Source of the DNA: Bowmanella denitrificans
Lineage (GTDB): Bacteria; Pseudomonadota; Gammaproteobacteria; Enterobacterales; Alteromonadaceae
Assembly (NCBI RefSeq): GCF_039522935.1
Contig: NZ_BAAAEI010000008.1
Span: forward strand, 62,001 to 126,000
Length of the DNA: 64,000 bases
Direction of reading: 5' to 3'
Below are positions 51,575-61,041 of the stretch, piece by piece. A model generated the notes under the pieces. The model was not told the DNA's origin. It made no database searches and worked only from the letters and a program-made list of their open reading frames with translations. The stretch's first letter is position 1, and the number at the start of each line of letters is the position of its first letter. Both the position numbers and the translations under genes were made by a program.

Positions 51575-54520
51575 TTACATCCTGACATTAATCCCAGCCG
51601 TGTAATAACGACCCAGACCATCATACAAGGTACCGCCGCTATTAATGTTAGGCAGGAAGGCCGGTTGCTTGTCGGTTAGATTGTTAATATCCAGATACAG
51701 GTTGATGTTTTCGGTCAGGCCATAGCCCAGATGCAGATTGTGTTTAAAGTAGGACGGTACTTTATTGTCAAACCAATCTGGGTATTCCTCAGGCTGAGCG
51801 GTTTTGTTAAAGGTGGACTCACCAACGTAGTTAACTCCCCATGCCAAGGTTAGGCTGCCGGTACTGTATACCGTATTCACCTGGGCACGGACCCTGGGGA
51901 AGTCCCAGCGTCCGGCCAGGCTGCTGATGTCCTCGGGATCATTAGGGTTCTGGCGAAACTCACGCTTGTCCAGGTAAGTACCTTTAAAGGTTAACCCCAG
52001 TTCACCGTCTCCCAGAGCATAACGATAGGAGATATCCAGGTCAGTCCCTCTGGCGGCGAACTTTGACGCATTGATATTCTGCACCGAGATATTGTTTATC
52101 TGGCCTTCACCATCACGTTTAATCAGGCTGCAGAATTCTTCATTCAGGCCAGCGCCGTCAACGCAATTAGCCAGTACGTCAGAGGCATCGAAGCTGGTGA
52201 TGGCGTCCGTGATCTCAATATCCCAAAAATCGATGGCCATGTTCAGATCTTGAGTCGGCGTCACCACTAGTCCCAGAGTCAGCGTATCGGCTTCTTCCGG
52301 TTTTAACGCCAGATTACCGCGCGTGACAACCTGACGGGTACCAAATGAAGCTTCAGAGACAAAATTCTCGTCAATACCCAGCGCCTGACAATTGGCACGC
52401 CGATTTTGCGGATCGCGGCCGTTGTCCAGTTCGGTATTGTGACAAGGATCGGTGACCCGCGCGCCGGCGATAGAATTCGGCGCAAACAGCTCCTGAATAT
52501 TGGGGGCACGAACCGCCTTGGAATAGGTGCCTCGCAACCTGAACATATCGTTAAAGGTCCAGTTCAAGGCGGATTTATAGGTCACATCCGAGCCTGTTTC
52601 ACTATGATTAGCCAGGCGGGCGGCCAGTTCCAGCTCCACTCTTTCTGATACCGGCGTGTCTTCCAACAACGGCACTATGGCTTCGCCGAATATTTCTTTA
52701 ACATCAAAGCTGCCTTTTACCGGATTCAGATAGCTATTTTCCTCACGGCTTGGCCCCGTGCGACTTCCCACCAATCCGGAACCCACGCCATCAGCGTCCA
52801 CGGCCTGAGCCAGAGGATCTGGAATGCTGGATGAACTCTCCTTGCGATACTCCAGGCCCGCAGCAAAGGCCACCATACCGGCAGGCAACTCGAACAGATC
52901 ACCATTTAAGGAAAAGGATGCCAGCGTCTGCTTAATCTCATCTTCCTGACGTAGCGTTACCGCCACATAATCAATGGCAGCCTGGCTGGCCTGGTTATTG
53001 ATTGGATTGAACGGTACACAGGCACTATTACCGCTGCGACAGACCGGATTACCCTGCGCATCAGTGGTGGCATCCAGCGCTTCATAGTAGCGCTCATTCA
53101 GCACGTCTTGAGAGGTTGAACTGGACTCCACTTTGCCGTGCTGCACATAGAAGTTATAACCGTAGTCGCGCCAGAACCCTTCACCACCAAAGGTGAATTG
53201 CAGGGTTTCCCGCTTGTTAACATTGCGGCTGTTCAGGCCCACTACCGCCAGCGCCACTACATCCAGATTGCGGGCGGTCATCACGTCCACCAGCTCTTGC
53301 GGCCTGAACGGATTGTCGCTGCGAATAGCGATTAGCGGGCCAAAGTTGTCGTCATGGAAGACACTGGCCTGGCCCGAGGCCGCCGACTCCACCTTTCCGT
53401 ATTTCAGATTGCTGAACAGTGACAGGTTGTCAGTGACGTCGTAGTTACCACTGATATTGGCCAGATAACGTTCAGTAGGCTGACGAAGGGTATTGGTTTC
53501 TGCGGTACGAAAGCCGTCACCGCCGTCACAAGGCACCACCGCACAATTTTTGCCCGGGATAAAATCACGAAACTGACCGCTGTCCCGATCAATGATAAAG
53601 GTGTCGTAACCCAGGCCAAACGGATCATCAGCGAAAGTGGGGGGCAGCGGATTATTGATAATATCGAAGGGCGTACCAGCCAGTACCCAATTGTCGTTGG
53701 GTACGTAAAACACCCCTTCTTCGCTCAGGGCCTGGAAACGAATGTCCGGGGTAAACACAGTATTAGGGATGCCATCGTCCGGACCGGTATTCTCGGGGTT
53801 GGCCAGAAAGCTGGGGCGCTGATTGGCGTAGTCCCTTGCAGTCATCGGTACTTCGTCTTGTTTGGAGTAGTTCAGATGGAAAGTCAGATTAGCCCGGTTG
53901 TCGGCAAAGTTCTGTCCGAAGGATAACGACACATCCCTGTTGTCGGCATCACTGCGGGATGAACGGCCCACCGACGCATCCAGCGCCAGTCCGTCATAAT
54001 TTTTACGCATGATAAAGTTAACCACACCGGTAACCGCATCGGCCCCATAGATTGCCGAGGCTCCACCAGTGATGATCTCGACCCGCTCCACCAGCTCAAC
54101 CGGGATCATGCTTAGATCAACCGACGCTTCCCCCGCGGCTCCGGGTACATGGCGTCGGCCATCCACCAGCACCAAAGTGCGCATTTGCCCCAACCCTCTC
54201 AGGTTTGCCAGTTGCAAACCAGCCTTACCCAAATCATTGTCATCGTTGTCATTAATATTGGTGCTGCCGATACCATCCACCAGGGCTGGCATCTGGTGCA
54301 GCAACTCACCAATATTTTTTACCCCGGACACCTTGATGGTCTGGGCATCGATGACGGTGGTCGGTGTGGTCATCTGCGCACTGGTACGCATAATACGCGA
54401 CCCTGTTACCGAGATATTCTCAACAGTATCTTGTGTATCTGAAATTGTATCCTGAGCAAAAGAAGGTAAGGAAACCGCCATTGAGACGGCCATCGCGGTC
54501 TTTGTAAGCACTTTATGCAT
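51575..54520 (-). CDS. Large TonB-dependent receptor
   Basis: A 981-residue outer-membrane receptor. A signal peptide (MHKVLTKTAMAVSMAVSLPSFAQ) and a TonB-box-like ENISVTGSRI are followed by a plug with TTPTTVIDAQTIKVSG and LANLRGLGQMRTLVLVDGRRHVPG. The long barrel ends YYTAGINVRM. The GRRHVPG and ASAIYGADAVTGVVNFI segments are typical of the large alteromonad/xanthomonad receptors, which often import peptides or glycans. ATG 54520 follows GATGGGG; the frame is open to 54577. It is a single gene, with no partner on either side to suggest a substrate. Confidence 0.9.
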   Translation of the reverse strand: MHKVLTKTAMAVSMAVSLPSFAQDTISDTQDTVENISVTGSRIMRTSAQMTTPTTVIDAQTIKVSGVKNIGELLHQMPALVDGIGSTNINDNDDNDLGKAGLQLANLRGLGQMRTLVLVDGRRHVPGAAGEASVDLSMIPVELVERVEIITGGASAIYGADAVTGVVNFIMRKNYDGLALDASVGRSSRSDADNRDVSLSFGQNFADNRANLTFHLNYSKQDEVPMTARDYANQRPSFLANPENTGPDDGIPNTVFTPDIRFQALSEEGVFYVPNDNWVLAGTPFDIINNPLPPTFADDPFGLGYDTFIIDRDSGQFRDFIPGKNCAVVPCDGGDGFRTAETNTLRQPTERYLANISGNYDVTDNLSLFSNLKYGKVESAASGQASVFHDDNFGPLIAIRSDNPFRPQELVDVMTARNLDVVALAVVGLNSRNVNKRETLQFTFGGEGFWRDYGYNFYVQHGKVESSSTSQDVLNERYYEALDATTDAQGNPVCRSGNSACVPFNPINNQASQAAIDYVAVTLRQEDEIKQTLASFSLNGDLFELPAGMVAFAAGLEYRKESSSSIPDPLAQAVDADGVGSGLVGSRTGPSREENSYLNPVKGSFDVKEIFGEAIVPLLEDTPVSERVELELAARLANHSETGSDVTYKSALNWTFNDMFRLRGTYSKAVRAPNIQELFAPNSIAGARVTDPCHNTELDNGRDPQNRRANCQALGIDENFVSEASFGTRQVVTRGNLALKPEEADTLTLGLVVTPTQDLNMAIDFWDIEITDAITSFDASDVLANCVDGAGLNEEFCSLIKRDGEGQINNISVQNINASKFAARGTDLDISYRYALGDGELGLTFKGTYLDKREFRQNPNDPEDISSLAGRWDFPRVRAQVNTVYSTGSLTLAWGVNYVGESTFNKTAQPEEYPDWFDNKVPSYFKHNLHLGYGLTENINLYLDINNLTDKQPAFLPNINSGGTLYDGLGRYYTAGINVRM

Positions 54521-55000
54521 CGCATAACCCCATCTGTTATTAGACTTATTGGCACATGTATCTGAACACGCCAGCAAACTATCTAATAACGTATCTCAAT
54601 GGGCAATATGGGTTAATGATCTGTTAAATCAACACAATCAGAATGCTTATCCAGACAACAGAATAAAGATTTTATCTATTATATTTCAACACCTTAACTT
54701 GACACATTGATACTTTCAGGTTAGTCAGAATGCACCAAATGGCAACATTATATTTACAACACAGTAAAGTAATAATTACACAAATAGAGAAGCCAAGCAC
54801 AGCCAATATGAAGACCCAGAAGGTCCCAACATATCGGTACAGGCCATATGGAATGGCGGAAACCCAGATAACACAGCCTGCATTTTGATGCGCGCGGTAG
54901 CGGTTCATAAGCATGGATGGAGGTACAGGAGCAAAAAGTATCTGAGATACTTCAAGTTAGAACATAATTATTGATTTCTTTTATTTTTGGAATAAGAGAG
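54521..55000. other. AT-rich intergenic region
   Basis: About 480 bp upstream of the TonB receptor gene. An 80-codon minus-strand frame at 54672-54914 contains one hydrophobic stretch but has no ribosome binding site. Nothing else was recognised beyond AT-rich sequence that may contain the receptor promoter. Confidence 0.5.
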
Positions 55001-55727
55001 TTAACTGTCTTTATTATAAGAAAGTGGCGGATTAACAGCGCGGGATTGTCTTTTTACCTTGCCTTCTGACAGCAAGCGTAAAATATCCCGCCAGCTTAGA
55101 ATACCAATGGGGTGACGGTTTTCATCAATAACCGGCAGGCAGGAAATCTTCTGTTGACTAGAGCGTGTTGACCTTTTGAGTATGATTTTGCAGCAGTTTG
55201 TGGGCCCTTTATACAAGGCAGCGCGAACGTGGTGTAGTGAGTCTACATGAGTGAGTAATAACGCCGTAGAAAGGGCCCACAAGCGCTGCCCCAAGGGTTC
55301 AACCCAGCCCCCTCCTGCTCTGTGTTGCCGGGCTTTGACTTAGGCCCACTAGGCCTGCAGCCCGGCGTCGTGACCAGAAGGGGGCTGAATTTGAACAAAA
55401 TCTATACTCAAAAGGTCAACACGCTCTAAAATTAATGGCATCGTAGATATCATTGTCCGGCGTCAACACCCAAAGGTGTCGCGCCATTATCTGGTACACT
55501 TTTTTATTCAGAGTAGCGGTATCACGGCGGGTCTCGGCCGCGGTGCCCAGGTTAGGACTCAGGGCCTTAAATAAATCACGGTCGGATACAATGCCCACCA
55601 ATTGGTGATTTTCCACCACCAGTAAGTGGTGAAATAATTTAGCGTCAAATATACGTTGCACTTCCGCCAGGCTGGCATCTGGTTCTACCGTCACCAGACG
55701 CCTGGTCATGACTTTTTCCAGACTCAT
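55001..55727 (-). pseudogene. CBS-pair protein gene broken by a MITE
   Basis: The first part (55429-55727) encodes MSLEKVMTRRLVTVEPDASL and a CBS domain, then IMARHLWVLTPDNDIYDAINF. The second part (55001-55158) continues SQQKISCLPVIDENRHPIG and DILRLLSEG, the rest of the second CBS domain. Between them lies a 266-bp element at 55161-55426 with TA duplicated. Removing the element plus one TA joins the codons ATT AAT TTT AGT CAA CAG in frame and gives a 152-residue protein. Stand-alone CBS pairs bind adenosyl nucleotides and regulate partners. The original start is ATG 55727 with AAAGG upstream. Confidence 0.88.
55161..55426. mobile_element. MITE, 266 bp, TA target duplication (Tc1/mariner-IS630-like)
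   Basis: Terminal inverted repeats of about 30 bp begin GAGCGTGTTGACCTTTTGAG and end with the reverse complement; the two arms differ by an indel near position 23. TA flanks both ends (55159-55160 and 55427-55428). Internal inverted repeats include TTGTGGGCCCTTT (55198-55210)/AAAGGGCCCACAA (55270-55282), GCCGGGCT/AGCCCGGC (55327-55366) and CAGCCCCCT/AGGGGGCTG (55305-55387). No transposase is encoded, so it needs a partner element elsewhere. Confidence 0.9.
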
Positions 55728-55821
55728 ACCATACCTTTGTATCACAGCAGCTATTTGTCGGCCCAAGGCCGGGGCTCTATAGTAATAGCTATTCTATATG
55801 ACATAGCAAACTCTGCGAGAG

Positions 55822-56163
55822 ATGATGGCAAAATCCATTTTGGCCTTAACCGTCCTTGTGAGCATAAGCTTATCAGGGACAACACTGGCGACAACAGATT
55901 GTCCGGCACAGTTTCATAACCTGCCGCTGGCCGCTAACGCCCGCTATTGCCAGCAGTTCAATGACAAGATGCCCGCCACTCTGAGCTACTTTGCGCCGCA
56001 GTCGCCGCAACAGGTATTGGCGTTTTACCGTGCCCAGTTCAGTGACGCACAATTTAGTCAAAGCAAAGACCAGCAGATCCTGGAGGATCCGGCCAGGCAC
56101 TGGGTGCTGGTGATTTCCAACGACGGCCAGGGTAGCCAGGTGGATATTTTGGTTAAGCAATAA
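55822..56163 (+). CDS. Small secreted protein, unknown family
   Basis: A 113-residue protein not recognised as any family. It has a signal peptide (MMAKSILALTVLVSISLSGTTLA) and a mature part of about 90 residues with two cysteines (DCPAQF and ARYCQQF) that could form a disulfide. The segment PQQVLAFYRAQFSDA followed by HWVLVISNDGQGSQVDILV suggests a small alpha/beta fold. The ATG has GAGAG upstream. It is a monocistronic gene, ended by a good terminator about 60 nt downstream. Confidence 0.65.
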   Translation: MMAKSILALTVLVSISLSGTTLATTDCPAQFHNLPLAANARYCQQFNDKMPATLSYFAPQSPQQVLAFYRAQFSDAQFSQSKDQQILEDPARHWVLVISNDGQGSQVDILVKQ

Positions 56164-56226
56164 ATCGAGGAACATGCTCCCCTCCCTGGTTCTTGGCACC
56201 TAAATTGCAGAATCTCCCACAACGTC

Positions 56227-56254
56227 GCCGGGCGTCAAAAGCCCGGCATTTTTT
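56227..56254 (+). terminator. Intrinsic terminator after the small secreted protein gene
   Basis: GCCGGGC (56227-56233) and GCCCGGC (56241-56247) with a 7-nt loop, followed by ATTTTTT. It precedes the DUF2726 gene by 15 nt. Confidence 0.88.
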
Positions 56255-56268
56255 CAGTGGAGACTGCC

Positions 56269-56838
56269 ATGGAACTAACCCTCGTTTTATTAATGATCCT
56301 GATTGTGGTGGCCATTGGTGCCATAAAGCTGACAGGAGAAAAACTGGCCTTTCCGTTTAAAAAACGCAGTAACCTGTTTACCCCGGTTGAACGCACCTTT
56401 CTGGAGCTGCTGGAGGGCGCGGTGGGTCATCAGTACCGTATTATCTGCCGGGTACGACTGAGCGATATTCTCAGCCTGCGTCAGGGCACCGACAAAAAAA
56501 CCGCCCGGGGCGCCATGCAAAAAGCCGCTACCCGTCATCTGGACTTTGTGCTGTGTGATAAGACAGATATGAGCCCGGTGGTTGCGGTGGATTTAGTGCA
56601 TAACGGTGGTAAAGACGGATATAAAAGCCAGCGTGACTGGTATGTCAGCAGCAGTCTGGATGCGGCCCGAATTCCCCACTTGCGTATCAAAGTAAAGTCA
56701 GGCTATTCCGCCCAGGAAATCCGCGACTGTATTGAGGCCAAGCTCGCTCCCATGCGTTACAAGGAACCCAAAAAACCACTGGTTCAGGGCACTATTAAAG
56801 ACGATAAGGCCGGGCTGGGCCGCCCCGTTACCGCATAA
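56269..56838 (+). CDS. DUF2726 domain protein, membrane-anchored
   Basis: A 189-residue protein with one N-terminal transmembrane helix (MELTLVLLMILIVVAIGAI) and a DUF2726 domain (Pfam PF10881) from about residue 40. Conserved blocks are FTPVERTFLELLEGAVG, YRIICRVRLSDIL and HLDFVLCDKTDMSPVVAVDL, then RDWYVSSSLDAARIPHLRIKVKSGYSAQEI. The domain resembles restriction-endonuclease-like folds in its D...V(A)VDL core, but activity is unproven. ATG 56269 has GGAGA upstream, and a GTG 12 nt earlier is a weaker option. Confidence 0.82.
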   Translation: MELTLVLLMILIVVAIGAIKLTGEKLAFPFKKRSNLFTPVERTFLELLEGAVGHQYRIICRVRLSDILSLRQGTDKKTARGAMQKAATRHLDFVLCDKTDMSPVVAVDLVHNGGKDGYKSQRDWYVSSSLDAARIPHLRIKVKSGYSAQEIRDCIEAKLAPMRYKEPKKPLVQGTIKDDKAGLGRPVTA

Positions 56839-56946
56839 GTTTTCGTGACTGGCCATGGATGGCTGCACTTTCAGGTTGGCCGTTTTCAGACCTCAGTTGT
56901 CAGTAAACAAGCCAGACATGCTGCTATGCATTGCTGACCAATTCTT

Positions 56947-57312
56947 TCAGTAAGGGGAGCAGATATCTATCAGGCATCCATCAGGATCTTTTAGCAAAAA
57001 CCTGCGTTGTCCGTAAAACTCGTTTTTAGGTGCCTGAATAATTGGCAAGCCCAATGCAACCGCTTTGTCAAATACGCTATCGACATCAGAGACAACAAAA
57101 GTCACATACATCCCTTGTGGCGGGTGCTGGTACTCTTTAGGTACCAACTCGTGTTGCCGTTGAATAAGCCCATATTCTATTTGCGGATTATCCGGCACAC
57201 AAAGTTGTACGTACCAATCACTGTCGTATTTCACCTCAAGTCCAAGAAGATCAATATAGAATTGTTTACTTTGTGACAAATTGTCCGAGCAGATGTTGGT
57301 TAGTATTCTCAC
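56947..57312 (-). CDS. VOC family (glyoxalase/bleomycin resistance-like) protein
   Basis: A 121-residue single vicinal-oxygen-chelate protein made of two beta-alpha-beta-beta-beta modules: NICSDNLSQSKQFYIDLLGLEV and YVTFVVSDVDSVFDKAVALGLP, ending RRFLLKDPDGCLIDICSPY. Metal-site residues are not all typical, so it may bind rather than convert its ligand. A GTG start with AGGAG 6 nt upstream is clear. It is monocistronic, and the function is unknown. Confidence 0.82.
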   Translation of the reverse strand: MRILTNICSDNLSQSKQFYIDLLGLEVKYDSDWYVQLCVPDNPQIEYGLIQRQHELVPKEYQHPPQGMYVTFVVSDVDSVFDKAVALGLPIIQAPKNEFYGQRRFLLKDPDGCLIDICSPY

Positions 57313-57522
57313 CGTATACTCCTATACAGAAAATAAGATGATATACCCCATGCTGGGTGCTTCACAGACTTAACTGGCAAACCGACCAGGGACTGTTGAA
57401 TAGTTGGTAATTTAATCAACCTCAGTATTCATAGCCAACGTGACAATGGCAAGATACAAGCAATAAATCCAAAACTGTCTTATGCTGGCATAACAGCGAC
57501 GGTATTAATTTAAGGTGAAAAT

Positions 57523-57960
57523 ATGGATGCATTTTTACAGGCCGCTATCGAGCAGGCCAGACTGGGGCAGGCAGAAGGCGGTATTCCCATTGGCTCGGTG
57601 TTAGTGCACAAAGGCAAGATCCTCGGTGCCGGACATAACCGCCGGGTTCAGCAAGGCAGTGCCATTTTACACGGTGAAATGGATGCGCTGGAGCGGGCGG
57701 GCAGGCATCCGGCCAGTGTTTACCGCGAATCGGTGCTCTACACCACCTTATCACCCTGTTCCATGTGCAGCGGCGCCATTCTGCTGTATGGCATTCCCAA
57801 AGTGATTATTGGTGAAAACAAAACCTTTATGGGGGAAGAGGCACTGCTGCGTGAGCGCGGAGTGGAACTGACCGTTCTGCAGGATCATGATTGTATCGCT
57901 ATGATGGAGGACTTTATTACTCAGCATCCTGAGCTGTGGAATGAAGATATTGGCGAATAA
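57523..57960 (+). CDS. Yeast-type cytosine deaminase-like zinc hydrolase
   Basis: A 145-residue cytidine/deoxycytidylate deaminase-fold enzyme. The zinc ligands are His50, Cys79 and Cys82, with Glu52 as the proton shuttle (ILHGEMDAL; TTLSPCSMCSGAI). Its motifs follow yeast Fcy1 throughout, including GGIPIG, HNRRVQQGSA and the C-terminal WNEDIGE. This type is unlike the unrelated bacterial CodA. It probably converts cytosine to uracil for pyrimidine salvage, though guanine or another base remains possible. The neighbour downstream is a solute-binding protein 30 bp away. Confidence 0.88.
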   Translation: MDAFLQAAIEQARLGQAEGGIPIGSVLVHKGKILGAGHNRRVQQGSAILHGEMDALERAGRHPASVYRESVLYTTLSPCSMCSGAILLYGIPKVIIGENKTFMGEEALLRERGVELTVLQDHDCIAMMEDFITQHPELWNEDIGE

Positions 57961-57990
57961 TCGAGGCACTGAATTTATCCGGAGCTGGCA

Positions 57991-58773
57991 TTGCATATAA
58001 CTAAGCTATGGGTTGTTTTTCTGCTTGGGTTGGTGATTCCGATGGCCACGCAAGCCAGGCAAACGCTGGCAGTCGGCGTGTATGATTACCCCCCTTTTTA
58101 CCAGACCCATATGGGGGAAGCCGATGGCGTGATCCCTGATGTGCTGCATCTGCTGAATCAGGCACAGAGCGAGGTGGAATTTGTTTTATATGCCACCACG
58201 GCCAGACGCCGATACAAGGATTTCCAGGATGGCAAATTTGATTTATTGCTTTTCGAAAACCGTCAATGGGGTTGGCAGGACTACCCAGTGCATGCATCAG
58301 AGACCTTGTTCAGCGGCGGTGAAGTGTGGGTGACAATGGCCGCGTCAGACCGGCATCAAAGCTACTTCAAGCAGTTGCAAGGTAAAACTCTGGTTGGCGT
58401 GCTGGGCTACCACTATGGTTTTGCAGATCTGGATGCCGATCCGCACAGATTACATCAGCACTTTGGCATGCAACTGGTAGACAGCCAGGACAAGGTGATG
58501 GAACTGCTGTTGCAGGAACGCGCCGATATGGGTCTGGTCGCCTATTCCTTTATCAATCGCTACCTGCATCAACATCCCGAACTTAAACCCAGACTGCTGA
58601 TATCCGATACCTTTGACCAGCAGTATCAACATGGCGCGCTACTACGCGAGGACGCCACCATTACAATTGAATGGCTTAACAGCCTGTTCAGCCGCCTGAA
58701 AGACAACGGACAGTTGCGCGCCCTCTGGCATCAGCATCATCTGCTACAAGCACCTGAAAGCAAAAGCCCTTAA
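57991..58773 (+). CDS. Periplasmic solute-binding (SBP family 3-like) protein
   Basis: A 260-residue secreted protein with a signal peptide (MHITKLWVVFLLGLVIPMATQA) and a family 3 solute-binding fold: LAVGVYDYPPFYQ, DGVIPDVLHLL and LVGVLGYHYGFADL. The TTG start has GGAG 6 nt upstream. No permease or ATPase genes adjoin it, so it may act as a lone sensor/binding protein. Its 3' end overlaps the convergent pepP by 4 bp. Confidence 0.78.
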   Translation: MHITKLWVVFLLGLVIPMATQARQTLAVGVYDYPPFYQTHMGEADGVIPDVLHLLNQAQSEVEFVLYATTARRRYKDFQDGKFDLLLFENRQWGWQDYPVHASETLFSGGEVWVTMAASDRHQSYFKQLQGKTLVGVLGYHYGFADLDADPHRLHQHFGMQLVDSQDKVMELLLQERADMGLVAYSFINRYLHQHPELKPRLLISDTFDQQYQHGALLREDATITIEWLNSLFSRLKDNGQLRALWHQHHLLQAPESKSP

Positions 58774-60098
58774 ACACCGTTCTGCATCAGACTTTCAATT
58801 TGCTCAACCGTGCGCGGCGCACCGGCCGACAAATTCTCACAGCCTTGCGGCGTGACCAGAATATCATCTTCCACCCGCACCCCCATGCCACGCCACTGCG
58901 GCGCTACCGCGCTGCAATCTTTGGGGAAATACAAGCCCGGTTCAATGGTAAACAGCATATTGCTCTGCAAGGTCCGCCAGTTGCCAGCATCGTCATGGTA
59001 GGGGCCCACATCATGCACATCCAGCCCCAACCAGTGACCGGTTTTATGCAGGGTAAAAGGCGCGTACAGTTGCTGTTCCAGTACCTCATCCAGACTGCCG
59101 GATAAGATGCCCAGGTCCAGCATGCCCTCAGCCAACACCCGCATGGCGGTGGGGTAAATGTGCTGCCAGCCAAGACCGGGCCTGACAATAGCAATGGCCG
59201 CATCCAGCGACGCCAGCACCAATTGGTACAAATCGCGCTGCGGGCCGCTAAACTTGCCATTTACCGGGATCGTGCGGGTAATATCGGCGGTGTAATACTG
59301 ATAATCCCCGCCGGCATCCAGCAATAACAGTTCTCCGTCCTGTAAGGTCGAACGATAGGCTTCATAGTGCAGGCAGCAGGCGTTATTGCCAGTGGCGATA
59401 ATATTGCCGTAGCCCACATCATTGCAGCCGTGGCGGGCAATTTCAGCCAGAAATTCGCCATGCAGTTGCAATTCGGTTACACCAGGCGCGGCAACTTGCA
59501 TCAGGCGTTTATGTCCGGCTACCGAGGCGTGCACGGCCTGGCGTAACAACGCCAGTTCATGGCTGTCTTTGATGACCCGGCTGGCATGAATATAGGGCAG
59601 CACCGAGTGCAAATGGCGGAAGATCTTAGGCTGGTCAAATTTAACGCTGCGACGCTGCTGCGCCAGCCAATCCACCAGCCGATGGGAAAAACGTCCCAGC
59701 TCATCGGCCAGATACAGATGCGCACGTTGGCCCATCAGCTCAGGCAGGCGCTGTTCCAGCTCGGCAATATCATAAGCAAGATTGGCCCCATAACCTTCAA
59801 CCGCCCCAACCTGCCCGGTGCGCTGGGCAAACCACACTTCCTGATGGGCATCTTTGGGCTGATTAAATAACACAAAAGGTGCATCGCATTCGGGGCGTAA
59901 AATCGCCACAGCATCCGGCTCGGCGTAGCCGGTCAGATAGTAAAAGTCGTGATCCTGGCGAAACGCATAATGAATGTTTTTATTGCGAACCTGCTGACGG
60001 TTACCCACCAGGATCACCACCGCATCTGGCTCCAGCTGAGCCAATAGCTGCTCCCTACGTAAACGATACAGGGCCTGTTTTTCACTACTTAACATCAT
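58770..60098 (-). CDS. pepP: Xaa-Pro aminopeptidase
   Basis: A 442-residue enzyme removing the N-terminal residue before proline. It has an N-terminal AMP_N domain and a pita-bread metallopeptidase domain with metal ligands Asp261, Asp272, His355, Glu386 and Glu410 (LLDAGGDYQYYTADITR; FTLHKTGHWLGLDVHD; FTIEPGLYF; VRVEDDIL). It closes the operon POT transporter-OCD-pepP, overlapping the OCD gene by 14 nt. In E. coli pepP sits with ubiH/visC, so this is probably an additional paralogue for peptide use. Confidence 0.93.
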   Translation of the reverse strand: MMLSSEKQALYRLRREQLLAQLEPDAVVILVGNRQQVRNKNIHYAFRQDHDFYYLTGYAEPDAVAILRPECDAPFVLFNQPKDAHQEVWFAQRTGQVGAVEGYGANLAYDIAELEQRLPELMGQRAHLYLADELGRFSHRLVDWLAQQRRSVKFDQPKIFRHLHSVLPYIHASRVIKDSHELALLRQAVHASVAGHKRLMQVAAPGVTELQLHGEFLAEIARHGCNDVGYGNIIATGNNACCLHYEAYRSTLQDGELLLLDAGGDYQYYTADITRTIPVNGKFSGPQRDLYQLVLASLDAAIAIVRPGLGWQHIYPTAMRVLAEGMLDLGILSGSLDEVLEQQLYAPFTLHKTGHWLGLDVHDVGPYHDDAGNWRTLQSNMLFTIEPGLYFPKDCSAVAPQWRGMGVRVEDDILVTPQGCENLSAGAPRTVEQIESLMQNGV

Positions 60099-61041
60099 GC
60101 ACTCCTAACCTTTGATAGACCAATTGCGCGGCCACCAGGTCCTCCAGTGCATGGCCAACGGATTTAAACAGGGTGATATCCTGTGCCTGGCGCTGAAACA
60201 CCTTTGCACCGCCACAAAGTTCAAACAGATCCGCTGCCAAGGCTGAAGGATTCAGCAGGCCGTTTTGTATCGGGATCAGCAGGTCACCGGTTTCCTTGCA
60301 GGCGCCCTGGTAGTTGTCCACCACAATACGGCTGCGGCGAATACAATCATCATCGGCTTCGCGCATATCCGGCCGGTAGGCCCCCACCAGATCCAGATGT
60401 TGCCCCGGTTGCAGCCAGGCGCCCTGAATCAGCGGCGTGCGGCTTAAGGTAGCGCAGGAGATAATATCCGCCTGAGATACAGCGGCCTGCAATTCAGTGG
60501 CCACATCCAATTGCACCGGCAAGCCCCGGAGCTTATCTGCCACGATCTCGGCTTTATGTCTGTCGCGCCCCCAGATGGTCACCCGCTTTATCGGTCGAAC
60601 CGCCATGTGTGCCTGAATCAGTTGCGGCGCCAGGGTGCCGGTGCCCACCATTAATAAATGCGTGCTGTCGGGGCGGGACACAAAGCGGCTGGCCAGTGCT
60701 GAGGCCGCAGCCGTGCGTTTGGCGGTTAAGGCCGGGGCATCCATGGTCGCCAGCACCGAGCCGGTAGCGGCATCCATCAGTAAGTAAATGCCCTGAATAG
60801 ACGGCAAACCACGTTCGGCATTATCCGGGGCCACAGTAACCAGTTTGACACCAATCTGTTTCCCGGCCTGCCAGGCCGGCATCATCAAAAGGGTGGTTTC
60901 CCGTCCCCCTTGTGGATTGGCAATATCATAGTGCTGGCGCAGCGGCACAATGCCGGGATCGGAAAAGCCCGTCGCCAGCGCATCAATAAGTGACGAAAAG
61001 GGCAAGACATCGGCCACCTGCCCGGCATCAATAAACTTCAT
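60085..61041 (-). CDS. Ornithine cyclodeaminase/mu-crystallin family protein
   Basis: A 318-residue NAD(P)-binding protein. The N-terminal part has PLRQHYDIANPQGG and MMPAWQAGKQIGVKLVTVAPDN, and the dinucleotide-binding loop is LLMVGTGTLAPQLIQAH. The end is DITLFKSVGHALEDLVAAQLVY, a family hallmark. Members act as ornithine cyclodeaminase, alanine dehydrogenase or delta-1-pyrroline-2-carboxylate reductase. Next to an Xaa-Pro peptidase and a peptide transporter, a proline- or hydroxyproline-related reductase role is plausible but only inferred. It overlaps the POT gene by 4 nt (ATGA). Confidence 0.88.
   Translation of the reverse strand: MKFIDAGQVADVLPFSSLIDALATGFSDPGIVPLRQHYDIANPQGGRETTLLMMPAWQAGKQIGVKLVTVAPDNAERGLPSIQGIYLLMDAATGSVLATMDAPALTAKRTAAASALASRFVSRPDSTHLLMVGTGTLAPQLIQAHMAVRPIKRVTIWGRDRHKAEIVADKLRGLPVQLDVATELQAAVSQADIISCATLSRTPLIQGAWLQPGQHLDLVGAYRPDMREADDDCIRRSRIVVDNYQGACKETGDLLIPIQNGLLNPSALAADLFELCGGAKVFQRQAQDITLFKSVGHALEDLVAAQLVYQRLGVHDVK

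Noticed and set aside
54672..54914. An 80-codon minus-strand frame with one hydrophobic stretch
   Set aside because: A small membrane protein is possible, but no Shine-Dalgarno precedes either ATG and the AT-rich composition can give such frames by chance.
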